A program made the translations under genes and the position numbers. The notes beneath the pieces were generated by a model. The model worked only from the letters and a program-made list of their open reading frames with translations, was not told the DNA's origin and searched no databases. Shown here piece after piece: positions 34,017-46,489 of a stretch of 64,000 nucleotides of DNA (position 1 is its first letter; each line of letters begins with the position of its first letter). This stretch comes from Pseudeuparius sepicola (lineage: Eukaryota; Arthropoda; Insecta; Coleoptera; Anthribidae): the NCBI GenBank assembly GCA_963920635.1, contig OY987305.1, forward strand, positions 9,897,153 through 9,961,152. The letters run 5' to 3'.

Positions 34017-34452
34017 TGTATTTATTTTGATAAAATCCAAGGTTTTCTATATATGTCGCATATAAATACTCCACTTTGGGGAAGACTAACGATTTAACTA
34101 ACTATACAAAATCCGAGGTCTATACACATACTACAGCCTAAAATGTTCTGACCGCATTTTAGCTTCAATAGTGCCTCCACCCTTTAATGACGTTTGGGTG
34201 TAGTTCCATTAAGATGGTTGAGTGTTGCCGAATATTATTTCAAATCCGATTTATTTTGCGAGCCTATGAATATGACGGTGTAGTAGGATTATGTCAAGAA
34301 TACCCATACCTTGCCTATCAAGCAGACATTTCTGTTTGAATTATATAAAGCTGTATTGCAAAAGCTTCAGCCTTTTGTTTCAGGAACATTCGAAATTTCA
34401 AAAATCAGTGTTAAAATATATTTTCTAAAATTTATTTGTGACGTAAACAGAT

Positions 34453-34832
34453 CCATTGAATTTTAATTGGGTTTTTCGCCACCAAACTAGTTAAAAGACA
34501 ACTTTTTCAAGTTGCCTGGAAAATTAATAAATTCTTAACAGTAAATGAACTAAACTTTGAACTTGCAACTCAAAAAAATATCATCAACAAATTTGTTTCC
34601 TGAGCTTTCGGGGAATAAATCTTCCTCCTTTCTCAAAGATCATGTCACGTCAAAGTTAAATGACAGATTCAAATTGACAGATTCACTTTGACGTGACATG
34701 ATCTTTGAAAAAGAAGGAAGATTTATTCCCCGAAAGCTCAGGAAACAAATTTGTTGAAGATATTTTTGTTGTTTTTTTTTTGTTGTCTTTTAACCAGTTT
34801 GGTGGCGAAAAACCCAATTAAAATTCAATGGA
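34453..34832. mobile_element. 380-bp foldback element
   Basis: ccattgaattttaattgggt at the left matches acccaattaaaattcaatgg at the right. The arms continue through ttcgccaccaaact and cctgagctttcggggaataa, and the inner arms meet near 34660 (gtcacgtcaaagt / actttgacgtgac). The inner arms are close to perfect. Its ends lack TACAGGG, so this is a separate family. Confidence 0.9.
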
Positions 34833-37090
34833 AGTATTAAAATATGTTTTGAATCGTCTCAACTGTCGATATAATTGGGATTGTTAAGAAAATTGCTTTT
34901 CTTTACCTAACTGCAAAAAGAGAAGAATATTCCTGTTTAGCCCGCAAACTTTAGCTGGGAAAATTTAATTAAAGTAATAATATTTATGTGAGCGGACATC
35001 ACCACTACGTTTTTTAATTTTGAAGTCAGGTGTAGCACTATTATGTTTGCTGTATTTTAATGTTCGAATTTCTTGGGGTTATATTAAGTGGGAGGCAAAA
35101 ATTAACTTCCCTAGAAGTTTTGCCGCATCAATAAAATGTCGCCGAGAGAATTTAGGATATTTTACGAGGGTAACTGCTAGGAATATAATGTGCCATGAAA
35201 CTAACAAGAGACGTCGAATATGGCCACTAGTATCCTTGGTTTGCTTTTAAATTATTAATAGAAAACCGCTACCAAGGCGCTTCAACATAAATTTTCTCAA
35301 ATTTATTATGTTCAAATAAATTCATTCGAAAACTATGTAATACATGTATATTTATGTATGCAGTGTATGAAGGTCGATCGAGAACTAAAAAAATGTCGTT
35401 AGTATTGCAAATTGTTCCATCGCAATGACAGAATTTGACGGAATATAATTTTGAATGAAGATTCTGTGGCTAGCGGACACTCTAGCACAGATAAGCTGGT
35501 TATAGCAAAATATCTGATCTCAATTTTCAGGCAAATTTTTCTCGAAGAGGTTAGCCTCAAGGCTGCATTTTCCGCTAACGCCTTCCTTTATCCGGTAAAA
35601 ATCATCTCCAGGTATTCATGCGTGGCATAACAGAACGTAAATATAACCGTAACTGAAAAATAACAGGGTTTATTTTAAGAGCCCTCGACTCGGCAAGGTC
35701 CCGATATTGAAATTAGGAGATAAAAGCGGAGGAATACATACAAGAGTAGGATTATCAAAGTTAAGTAAATCTACTCTCCTCGCAAAGAAAATAGACTTGC
35801 ATTGGGATAATCCCATCGAAGTGCTTCGTGGAATGGTTAAGATAATTACTTCATAGAACCGTGGCAACAATGCCAACCGAAATTACATTAAACGCGGAAA
35901 CTACAAAGCTGCAAAACATTCGCATTTTCCGCGGCATTACTGAAACTAATGTCCTTGGAGTAATTTTGCTGCTTTAATGCGATTTTTCCGAACTGATAAT
36001 GCACGGCCATATTCCAAAGGTTTCATGGCTACGAATATTTTTCTAACAGAATTCCGTTTCGTTCTTTGTTAATTTACCTTGCAATTATGACTCTTCACGG
36101 TATTTCAATTGCTGTACTTAAAATTACTCCTCGGAATTTCGCTGACAAATTTACTTACCATGGAAGCACAAAGAAAATAGACGTGGCTTCCAAAGCAGTG
36201 CCGCTTTTCTATTGTTCTGAATAATTTTGTGGCATGCATGCCCATAAAGTTTTTCTCGCAGAAACAAGGTTTAACGGCGGACAAAGGCGACTTTTTTTAA
36301 TGAAATTTACAAGGAACAAATCTAGATTTAAAGAATTTTTGTACTACCTACCTCTGTACTTCGATCGAAGGGTTACATTTTTCTTTATTTATTGTTTATC
36401 ATTTCTCAAAAAAGCTTACTGTGTGTTTTGACAAACTCCACACTATACAATTAGTAGAACCAGCTCGTTGGAATAGATGTTTTTCCTTATGATGTTGATA
36501 GTGTGATCACCCAATTATCTTTCATTGTTGTGGATTGGTTGTTAACCGAATTAACACCCAAGAATGGCATTGTGGCCATATTTCAGCCGACAATAATCCC
36601 AATACATGGGCCCTACATACACGTGTTCGAGAATAATTATTGCAGTTATAGATTGGACGTTAGCAATACATATCGTGCCAATGATTCTATAATGTGTATA
36701 TGTAAATAGGTGACTAGGTGTACAGATATGCATATATGGCAGCCAGCCTCATTATGAAAGGTCCTCGCCCATCAAGTCCATGTAATTTACGACAGACTGC
36801 ATGCAAAGCACACGGAAGATGATAAAAAAGATATATGTCGTGTAGTTTGTCCCCTCTCTACATGAGCTAGGTGCTTTTTTGCGGCTTGCAGGCATAAATA
36901 TGTCGAGCTGGCGTGGAATAGACTACTTCATTTAGGTCGATATTGCTTAAAATTATCTGGATTGAGAAAAGCTTGCAAAATACCACAACTTCAAAATTCA
37001 TTATTATTAAGAAAACGCTAAGAATCATTTTTTTTCTATTTTTTTTTTGGCCGGGTAATGCCTAAAAAACTAATATTGGAATTACTGCTA
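34833..37090. other. Unassigned stretch
   Basis: More than 2 kb without a visible repeat partner. Several short frames (35020-35250, 35670-35876, 36234-36431, 36503-36709) show no family resemblance. This is one of the longest candidates for host non-coding sequence in the window. Confidence 0.4.
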
Positions 37091-37110
37091 AGGCCGTGAC
37101 GTCACGGCCT
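37091..37110. promoter_or_regulatory. Perfect 20-bp palindrome containing a CRE core (TGACGTCA)
   Basis: aggccgtgacgtcacggcct reads the same on both strands. TGACGTCA is the CREB/ATF recognition core, and the GC-rich palindromic extension is unusual in this AT-rich DNA. A second TGACGTCA (24324-24331) lies in a transposon arm, so a mobile origin is possible here too. Function inferred from the motif only. Confidence 0.35.
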
Positions 37111-38189
37111 CAAAGCAGTGATTGGCTGAAATAATGCGGAGTTGCCGTGATTGTACCTACAGCAGCTGTATTGAAAAAATCTCGATTTGGTTTTAACCTT
37201 TAAACGGAGAGAAGAACATTTTTGAATGTTGGTGGAAACGCCAGTGTTATTTTGAATTCCCCGCATGGCCGATATTGATTAGTAGTGCAAAAAGTTTACT
37301 TATTCGTTTCTTAAATTATGGGATGTGTATTTCAGTTTTACTAACACCTAAGATTCGCGAAGCTGCCATCTGATTGGGTTATGTTTTAAGTATACTGCTA
37401 ACATTATTTTCGGCTGCATATATTTTAATATATTGCTTTTATGACTCAAAGGAATTTTGGCCTACATCTATGTTAATTATTGAATTAATATAATAAAAAA
37501 ACCTATTAAGATTGAGTAAACTTTCATGACATGCTACACTAAATAATTCCACCCCTCTAAATCTCTATGAATTTTTATGTTAATCCAGGTTCAAAATAAC
37601 TTCGGCTAATAGCTTTTTCCATAGGTTCCCCTATTCATCTAATGTAAATAACGAAAAATAATCAAAATTTGGTCATCCAGCTGTAGCAGTAATAAAGACA
37701 TAAAAATTTATCGTTCTCTGAATGGGACCTCATTTCGTTTTTCGTATCAAATGTGCCATGTGTGCTAAAATTGGTAAAAAATAAGCCAATATCACGTAAA
37801 ATATTTGTTCCCGTTTGAACGGTTTCATAAAAAATGTTATATAACCGCTTCATATGACCCTGTTAAGTCGTAAGCACGCAAGGGATATTTTTTCTGTTGA
37901 TATATAATTTTCAATAATTACGTTCTTAAATTGTTTGATTTTGTTAACTTTTAAGTATACCTAATAGTGCTTCGAAAAATTTAAATGTAAACACTTTTTT
38001 CTGTAAAAATGGCAGAAAGAATTTACTCACATATTTATATGGAATTTTAAGTTAAAATTTATTAAATTTTATTAAACTTCATGTTTTATTATTTTTTAAT
38101 AATTCATTTTGTAGATTTTAAGAGATAATAAAGGCGTTTAATTGATTTTTATTGTTATTTTGAATCCTAAAATAATAATAATACATTTT
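37111..38189. other. Unassigned stretch
   Basis: No recognisable gene or repeat partner. Confidence 0.4.
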
Positions 38190-39305
38190 TAGAAAGTCCA
38201 TAAAGATTATGTTGTTTTTAATACGGAGCATTAAGGGTCTATCTTTAAAGGTTAGGGAGTTATTTTAATTTTAAACGAAAAAAGGGGCCCCTTTTGGAAA
38301 TGTATTACTCAAAAACCAAATAAGATTTTGGGCTATAACTTGGACTGGAGATTGCCAGTTAAGGCTAGTTAACAGTTTTGGGCCGATATTGAGATAAAGT
38401 TCTTACGCAAATCCTAAGTTTACTCGCTAATTTTAAATGGGACACCCTATATCTTGTTACATGTTTGGAAAGCCCTTAAAAAGTAGATATTTTTTGGTAT
38501 AGGGTAATATGGGTCTAACTTTAAAGGTTAGGGAGTTATTACCATTTTATTCTAAGAAAGGGCTTCAAAAGGGCCGATTACATGATTATAGGGTGTCAAA
38601 ATGTCACTTTTTAAGCTGTAAAAAATAAAAGACATATTCTTGTTTATTTTTGGTGTAGTGGATATAGTTGAAACTACCTGTAACTCCATTAATAATAAAA
38701 AACCTACTGGACATGAAGAAATAAATTTACGGCATAATAAATTATTACATTGGCTTATTTATTTATGGCGTTACAGGTAGGTTTTCAACTATTTCCAATA
38801 CACCAAAAATTAACAGTTACAACTTTAAAAGTGACATTTTGACACCTTAATAATGTAATCGGGCCTTTTAAAGCCCTTTCTTAGAATAAAATGGAAATAA
38901 CTCACTAACCTTTAAATTTAGACCCATAATACCTTATACCAAAAAATATCTACTGTTTAAGGACTTTCCAAACATGTAATAAAATATAGGGTGTTCCATT
39001 TAAAATTAGCGAGAAAACTTAGGATTTTCGTAAGTGAATCGCCGGGTATGTTTTTCAGAACTTTATCTCAATATTGGTTCAAAATTGTTAACTAGGCGTA
39101 ACAGGCAATCTCCAGTCCAAGTTATAGCCCAAAATCTTATTTGGTTTTTGAGTAATACATTTCCAAAAGTGGCCCCTTTTTTCGTTTTAAATTAAAATAT
39201 CTCCCTAACCTTTAAAGATAGACCCTTAACACTCTATACCAAAAAGAACATACTCTTTAAGGGCTATCTAAAAAAGTGACAAACTGCGGGGTGTTCCATT
39301 TAAAA
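38190..39305. mobile_element. 1.1-kb foldback element with internal sub-repeats
   Basis: The arms pair from aagggtctatctttaaaggt (38235) with its complement (39212-39231), inwards through ttttgggctataacttggac and ggtagggagttatt-type blocks to a centre near 38720. Within each arm the block ggtct.actttaaaggttagggagttatt occurs twice (near 38240 and 38514 in the left arm), so each arm is itself a duplication. Truncated terminus-like motifs (gggacaccctat, ggggtgttcc) lie inside and at the right end; the left terminus is missing. Non-coding. Confidence 0.8.
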
Positions 39306-39619
39306 AACATAACTTTGGGTAAATATTTTCGGAATGGATTACTCATGTTTCTCTACAAGTTTTGTCAACACTTTTTTCTAGCATTAACAATGTAGAAGAT
39401 ATAGATCACCGCGGCCTACGTAACTCACCCATATATCACATGATAGGTATATGGTATTTGAAATAACACCTTTTAGAGTCAGTACAAAATCTCATGAACT
39501 GTAGCCTTGATTGCACAAATGACGAAGGCGATGGGAATGTCTCCATTCGCCGACCACTAACGAAACTAAAAGACCCCCAGACAGCCTCTATCGACAATCT
39601 GCCGGACTCAACTAATATC

Positions 39620-39820
39620 TTATATATCTGCCACTGACAGATAAAAATATATCGGCCACCCGTTTGTACGGCACACGCGGTCTGTGGTACGGCACATCAG
39701 CTAATCGCGATATATCTGCCAGCACTCCCTACTGCAAGTCGGGTGTGTTTATATCGTGGTGTTAGATATATCGGTCAGCAGGCTGGGTGTCAAATTTGTG
39801 TCTGGCAGATATATCGGTCA
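39620..39820. promoter_or_regulatory. Cluster of five GATATATC-type motifs
   Basis: Five copies of a motif close to TGGCAGATATATCGGYCA lie within 200 bp: near 39622 (minus), 39649, 39709 (minus), 39767 and 39803. The core ATATATC is followed by TGCCA or GGYCA. The pair gtacggcac also occurs twice between them (near 39667 and 39688). Spacing is irregular, so it is not a tandem satellite. It may be a binding-site cluster or a decayed element; no factor is proposed. Confidence 0.35.
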
Positions 39821-39826
39821 ATCGTA

Positions 39827-41001
39827 TTGAAAGGATTGCCCTAAAAACATTGTTCGATATAAAACGAACAATTAACAAGAAGCTAGTCGTTCTTTGTAAT
39901 ATATCTTTTCTACAAAAAATATTAAAACAAAAAGTGCTTCTAAATCTCATAATTACACATAAGAACAGATAATGAAGCACACAAGAACAAATTACTTATC
40001 CTTAGATAGAGAAAAATATGGGTTTATGAAATGTTTTTTGTGAAATCAATGAATATTTACTTTTTAAATCCTTATTTTTATCGATATTCTAGGGCAAATA
40101 AGCACCGCTACACGCTTCCCTGACGCGTTGAAGCAGAAACAAGATAGGGAAAAATCACCAATCACAAAAGGTACGTCATACCTTTAATCTTAGGCAAAGC
40201 TAAACTATTATTTTTTATTATTTTTCTTTCTTATTATTTACGCTACTTCTTCCGTGTGCTTACTTTATACTATGATATTTATTACTTGTGGCTATTTTCC
40301 TTTTAGAGCATGCATCATCAATGAATCTAATAAAAAATGTAGTATTTAATATTTTCAGGATTAAACAGAAAATATCTATACGTACATAAAATAATTTTTC
40401 TCCTCAGAGATTGATTTACATGACTGAATCTAAAAATATTATCGTTTGTGTGTTATTTCTGTCTGAATACGATGGTGAAATTGAATTCTAACAATAATGG
40501 AGTTATAACTTTTTATAATTTCTGTGATTTGAGCGTAAAAGTAAGAAACGTTTCCATTAAAAATTACATTACTATACTTTATTATCCTCGACAATTTTCC
40601 TGAATGATAATCCTTTATCAAGTTTAAGAACGCTAAGGTTAACAGATACAATAGACATCGTTGTAATGGGCTGCAAGGCTAACTGGATATAAGGAGGTAC
40701 TTTGCACTGGCTTGGGATGTATATCCAACTGAAATCGCGGTATAGGTAAGCAGCTTTACTAAACTATGGTTCCGACAAAGTGCGAATTATATGTTGGCCA
40801 ATTAATATAATTCTGGGTAGAGCCCTGTACAGCCGGGACTCATAGGAAATTGTGAAGCTGTTGTAGGTGGATAATATTATGAATATTTTAGTCGAAAGGT
40901 TACCTAGATGGCTAATAATTACGCTATAGTACCTATTACCTAACAGGATAAAGAAAACTTTTATAATGGTAATGGTGACATAAAATGGTTGTTGTTATAT
41001 C
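39827..41001. other. Unassigned stretch
   Basis: AT-rich; no recognisable gene or repeat partner. Confidence 0.4.
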
Positions 41002-41740
41002 TACAGTGTGTCCCAATTTGATACTGGACACCTCAGAAATATATTTGAAGGGCAAGGAAAACAAATGGTCTCCATTTTTTTATTGGTAGTACCAAGGGAG
41101 AGTATCTCATAGGCGGTGGTATTTGGATGGGGTAATTATTTCATGGCCTGCTATGATTTTTTAAAATAGCTAATTTTCAAGAAACCCCATTAGGATTTTA
41201 TTTACGACAAAATGCTATTAAGAAAACTTGTTCAGAATGACTGAGTAGATTCGCAAAGTTTCAAAAGTCTAGGCCTACTTTGATTTTTAGATTTATCTCC
41301 CACTTTTTTCATAGAAAAGTGTCCTTTCTGAAGCTTTCAAGTCAAAATTTTATTTTTCACGATGATCAAGTTTCCTTAATAATATTTTGACGTGAAAGCT
41401 CCAGAAAGGACACATTTCTAAGAAAAAAGTGGAAGAAAAAGGCGGAAAATCTAAAAATCAAAGTAGGCCTAGACTTTTGATATTTTGCAATTCTACTCAG
41501 TTTTTCATTCTGAACAAGTTTTCTTTATAACATTTTGTCGTAAAAAAATCCTAATAGGGTTTCTTGAAAATTAGCTATTTTAAAAAATCATAGCAGGCCA
41601 TGAAATAATAACCCCATCCAAATACCACCGCCTATGAGATACTCTCCCTTGGGACTACCAATAAAAAAATAGAGACCATTTGTTTTCCTTGTCCTTCATA
41701 TAGTTCTGAGGTGTCCAGTATCAAATTGGGATACACTGTA
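41002..41740. mobile_element. 739-bp foldback element, family 4, copy 2
   Basis: The ends TACAGTGTGTCCCAATTTGA and caaattgggatacactgta flank arms that pair nearly throughout. It is a whole-length relative of 33286-34016. The terminus is better kept here (TACAGTGTG against TACATTGTG, and the full gatactggacacc on both sides), so this copy is closer to the ancestral ends. Confidence 0.92.
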
Positions 41741-42753
41741 TTTTAAAGAGTCTGTGAGTGTAAACCGAATCACGCGACCGGCTGAATTGCACAAAGAGGT
41801 GGAAGAATTATTATAATATGGTGGCGTAAAAATTTCCTTCACGGGTAACTGCAACTAATAATAAATAATAATAAAAATAAATTAAAAAGTCAATGATTTT
41901 GCATTTATGTATGCTTTTTCATTGAAAACGATCTGCACGAAGTGTTTGGTTTCTGGACATGTCTAATGTAGCCCCATATCCCATATAGTCAGCTTTTTAT
42001 TTCAGTTAAAAATAAAACATATTCCACTACTTCGATGTTCTCTACCGACTCTTTAAGGTAAATAGACTATAGTTTTGCTATTTTTGATTCTGCTGTTATT
42101 ATCAATTTTTCCCAAGGAACTTGTGTGGCGAAATGCGAAATAATTCCCTCCATTATTTAAGTCGCATTAAATATAAAAAGTCCGTAATGCTCCTTACGAA
42201 AGTTTCTCAAAGAAAAAGGACAAAATCTTCGCCATAATAAGTTCAGAGAGTAACTCGTTATACCAACGGCAAAGCTATGTATAAAGTGTAAACAAAATAA
42301 TAGGAAAAATTACTATTATTAAACTCTGGCCAAACCGGGTTATATTCGGGAAGTTTGCAAACTTTTTCCAAATAATGCGAGCCTAACGTAATTCCAACCG
42401 CTAGCCTAGTTTTAAAATAACTCAAGTTAGAAATTTCAGTTTTAGAGAGCAAAGTGGGAATGCAGCTGACCTCTGCCATAACCCAAGTCGTCAAGTCGTG
42501 TGGGGTATAACCGCCACCTTAACAAGCCGTATAATCGCGGGATTGGAAGTGTAAATACTCCTTAAGTCGTTATTCAAATTACACAGGTCAACTGGCGCTT
42601 TCTTAGACCTCGAGAGGCACTTTAAAGGGAAATTTTGCTCCCATCGCCACATGACCTCAATTTCTTCCACTAAACGCCTCGTTATCAGAATATCGAAAAC
42701 AGAATAGGAAAACATTATTGCGTGACTTGGCAGTGACCAACAACAGAGTATAG
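41741..42753. other. Unassigned stretch
   Basis: Frames at 42258-42494 and 42491-42715 (minus) have no family resemblance. Confidence 0.4.
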
Positions 42754-42980
42754 TATAAATGACCTCACTTGGAACAGCATAAAAACGCTTGGGCGCTCTA
42801 AAAAAATAATTAAATAAACTTTGAAATACCTAATTCAAACTAAAGCAAACCAATAATTTTGTTACACACAAAAGAACACCACACAAAAATCTATATCCAA
42901 AACCAAAATCCGTAAAATAAAGCGCAATCTTCTGATATTTTTATCAGTAGCAGAGCGTGGTAAATGGCATGAAATATTTA
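42754..42980. mobile_element. Short MITE, copy 2, right end lost
   Basis: tataaatgacctcacttgga then acagca matches the left end of 25176-25334, and tagcagagcgtggtaaatg matches its interior. About 100 bp of extra sequence lies between them. The copy stops before the right terminus. Confidence 0.7.
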
Positions 42981-43683
42981 TTTCAAGAAATTAGCGTTGA
43001 CTGAAGGTTTAATCTTCACCCAACGAAATTAGGACTTATATCTTCTAAAGTATTGGGTTGACAAATTATGATTAAATTATTTATAATTTCTAGCTTTAAT
43101 ATAGATATTATCAATGCAAACTATATTTATAATAGTTTTGTGGCGTTGACAGTTGAATATATTAATTTGCAGAATTATCCCCACTTTTCATAATTGGAAT
43201 ATAATGGTCTGACTGCACGTACCTGTGCCATAAATATCGCCTATTTCTTTGAATTATTCGCTGTGTAAAGGTTAAATAACCATTGTTGAAGTTTGATAAT
43301 TATTGATACCGCGAAACAAATAATTAAATGGGAAATGTTAAATTTCAATTAGTTTGTGGAGATTTGGCAATACCGTAATATTGTAACGTGGCAATTTTAA
43401 CATTTTATTAACATTTGGATTAATAAAGCGAGTGTGATACGCCCGTCGAGAGCAATTTATTTGAATATCAATTTACCATTCAGCAGGGATTTAGCAGTTT
43501 ATTTTGCTAATAATTATAAACAGACCTCATTTATATTACCCACTTACAAATAATGTACGCACCACAGTTCCATTATTCAGATTACTTGTAGGAGGTTTTC
43601 GATTTAAGTAAATTGTGATGTTATCAGTTGATTTTGCTTAAAATGATGACAAATGAGGTGCTGGAAAGCAATTACGTCATTTT
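42981..43683. other. Unassigned stretch
   Basis: No recognisable feature. Confidence 0.4.
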
Positions 43684-43835
43684 ATTTATCTGTCAAAAAT
43701 ATGATATTTTTGAAAGTTTTTTTCTGAAAATGGCATTATTTTGTATTTTAAACGGTTTTTTTTTCTATTTATCTGTCAAAAATATGATATTTTTGAAAGT
43801 TTTTCCTGAAAATGGCATTATTTTGTATTTTAAAC
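43684..43835 (+). repeat. 83-bp tandem duplication
   Basis: The two units, each starting atttatctgtcaaaaatatg, differ mainly in a T-run length. Each contains caaaaatat-g-atatttttg, a 9-bp hairpin. The open frame across both (43628-43858) simply repeats the same peptide and is not a known protein. Near identity implies a recent event. Confidence 0.85.
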
Positions 43836-44068
43836 AACACAAAAAGAAAAACACATAACCTCAAAATGTGAAAACATTCGCATCCATCGCCTCCAACTCC
43901 AACGGCTTTTATTTTCTATGAGAGCGTTGAGTAATCATATGACGCTACCTTGAGTTAAAAAGCGGCCCGATGAATTTCACCTGATCAAACATGTTGACTT
44001 TACTAACGCTTTGAAGGAAGTTCGATGACTTTAAAAACTTGCCCATGTAAATAAAATTCTATTGATAC

Positions 44069-44166
44069 AAGCAACCAAACGTTAACGTAAATAAATAATT
44101 ATATGTAAAAAAAGTTGCTCAAACTTTTTCCGCAACTTCACCAAGTTCGGTCTACAAAAGCAGTTT
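44069..44166 (+). repeat. ~100-bp dispersed module, copy 1
   Basis: Matches 52540-52643: shared aagcaaccaaacgttaacgt, aaataaata, aaaaagttgctcaaa, gcaact and accaagttcggt, ending acaaaagcagttt. Internal agttgc/gcaact can form a stem. The second copy interrupts a minisatellite, so the module moved or was copied there. Stretch 44167-44575 is unassigned. Confidence 0.85.
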
Positions 44167-44575
44167 CCACGGATGGCCTCTATTTAATTTACTTCTTCCT
44201 CACAAATTAAAATACCTGGAGTCCGTTCAGTGCGGCTATGGCCGATTGTAAATCACGAAAGCTCGCAGAATACACCTCCTAGCACACTATCTGTTTCTAA
44301 GACGTCCTGCCTGGGTTCCGTGTATGCAGAAATTGCACCCATGCAAGCGTTTATTATAACGTATGCCTTCCGGGCTCTCCACGATCTCCATCGATAAGAA
44401 CCGAGTTAAAATGGCAGATATCGCCGAATAATTCCGCTAAAATGGACCTTAATGACCCCCAGATATGCCCGAATTAGAGTTTTGAGCGAAGAAACCGGAA
44501 TATATGGCTTTTGGCATAAAGAAATTATTCGGAAGGACGGAAAAATTTATCGCGCATATTTTGAGCGAAACTAGG

Positions 44576-46358
44576 TACAGGGTGGCCCATCCAAGCGGAA
44601 AAAGTGTGCTACGTGGAGACAGGTTAACATAAAATCGTCATTCAAAAAATTAGGTTGTAGTAAAAATTAAGGGGAATTCGAGGGTGTACCCTAATTTTGT
44701 ATACGGGGGTCGGTAAAAAAGTTATCGCGAAAAAACATTTTTTGCAAAATAAAAAAAAATATTTTTTTATCTACACATCCATTAGAGAACCTTTAAGTAG
44801 AATTCCCGAATATTCAGTTTTTTAATATAACTTCCGGTTATAGCGAAAATGAAAGTGGTTTTCTCTATTTTACAACTTACACATTTCTCTGAACCATCAC
44901 AGGATTCCTTTTTTAATTCTGAATCCAACGATATATAATTTGACCTATTTATCTCCAACCGTTTCCGAGATATTTGTCAGAGAAGCTCCATCAAACTAGA
45001 TACATGGTCTCATGGTCGGTGTCAGATGTTCGATCTGAGTAGGTCAAACAATAAAATCAAATTTATGACAAATCAAGTCAGCCATGATAATAAAACTGAC
45101 AAGCGAGTAGGCTGAATATTAAAGTGGCTATAGCCATTCAACTGCATTCAACTTAATTAAAAATCTCGTGGAAATTATGAAACATTTATTATTTTTACTA
45201 CTGTCATATAACAACAACAATATGATTAGTTATTAAAAATTAGTTAGAAGTTCATGTACATTAAATGTTCAAAATGGTTTCCATTATTATTTACAAATAA
45301 CCTAAGTCTTTTTAAGAAATTTTTTCGGACATTTTCAAAGATTAAGGGACGATTGTTTAAACTATCAATTTCTAATTTTACTCGTCTTTTAATCTCCTCA
45401 ACATTTTCGGTGCGGTTCTTATAAACTTTATTTTTTAAATGCCCCCACAAGAAAAAATCCAAGGGGGTTAAATCTGGACTACGTGGCGGCCACCTTATCG
45501 TTCCATGTTTACCAATCCAAATTTTTAAACGAATTGTTCAAAAATTACGTTATGGGCCCACAGTTATGGAAGGAAGCGCCATCTTGCTGCCATATTAATT
45601 GTCTTTCTTGGAGTTGGTTAAGAAAAATTAATGGCAACTGGTCAAAGTATTGTTCCAACTCGTTCTGGATTAAATGTAGGTATTTCCTACTTGTCATACT
45701 TCCTGAATAAAATAGAGGGCCCATTATAAAATTTCCCACAATTCCGCACCAAACATCCACGGAATTTCTGCCGGATTTCACAACTTCAATCTGACACGTA
45801 AATAGAAATATTGAATTGACAGCCTACTCGCTTGTCAGTTTTATTATCATGGCTGACTTGATTTGTCATAAATTTGATTTTATTGTTTGACCTACTCAGA
45901 TCGAACATCTGACACCGACCATGAGACCATGTATCTAGTTTGATGGAGTTTCTCTGATAAATATCTCGGAAACGGTTGGAGATAAATAGGTCAAATTATA
46001 TATCGTTGGATTCAGAATTAAAAAAGGAATCCTGTGATGGTTAAGAGAAATGTGTAAGTTGTAAAATAGAGAAAACCACTTTCATTTCCGCTATAACCGG
46101 AAGTTATATTAAAAAACTGAATATTCGGGAATACTACTTAAAGGTTCTCTAATGGATGTGTAGGTAAAAAAATATTTTTTTTTATTTTGCAAAAAATGTT
46201 TTTTCGCGATAAGTTTTTTACCGACCCCCGTATACAAAATTAGGGTACACCCTCGAATTCCCCTTAATTTTTACTACAATCTCATTTTTTGAATGACGAT
46301 TTTATGTTAACCTGTCTCCACGTACCACACTTTTTCCGCTTGGATGGGCCACCCTGTA
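44576..46358 (-). mobile_element. IS630/Tc1-mariner-type element, ~540-bp inverted ends, N-terminally deleted transposase
   Basis: The ends are TACAGGGTGGCCCATCCAAG and its complement, flanked by TA. Left arm 44576-45118 and right arm 45818-46358 are nearly identical. Paired blocks include gtgtaccctaattttgtata, gtttccgagatatttgtcag-type, and gcctactcgcttgtcagttt. The coding remnant lies on the minus strand between the arms (45244-45790). The long arms probably arose when one end with adjacent sequence was duplicated in inverted form, replacing the 5' part of the gene. Confidence 0.92.
45244..45790 (-). pseudogene. DDE transposase (IS630/Tc1-mariner type), C-terminal part
   Basis: On the minus strand the first piece reads VDVWCGIVGNFIMGPLFYSG, then YLHLIQNELEQYFDQLP and IWQQDGASFHN (near 45575) with the second catalytic Asp. 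A frameshift and a stop follow. The second piece has IWIGKHGTIRWPPRSPDLTP then LDFFLWGHLKNKVYKNRTEN, with the third catalytic Asp in SPDLTPLD (near 45475), and it ends at 45244. The helix-turn-helix domains and first catalytic Asp are absent. This is the same broad family as 22340-23117, with the same WPPRSPDLTPLDFFLWG signature, but with the opposite half of the gene retained. Confidence 0.9.
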
Positions 46359-46489
46359 CTACACTGAGAAAAATATATTTCGATAGATTTAGCATTCCAG
46401 GAAAATATGTCAATTTATCATATTTGACGAAATTTATCAAAAACGAAAATCCGCGTTTATTTTTAGAGATACCTAAATATACAAAGCTA

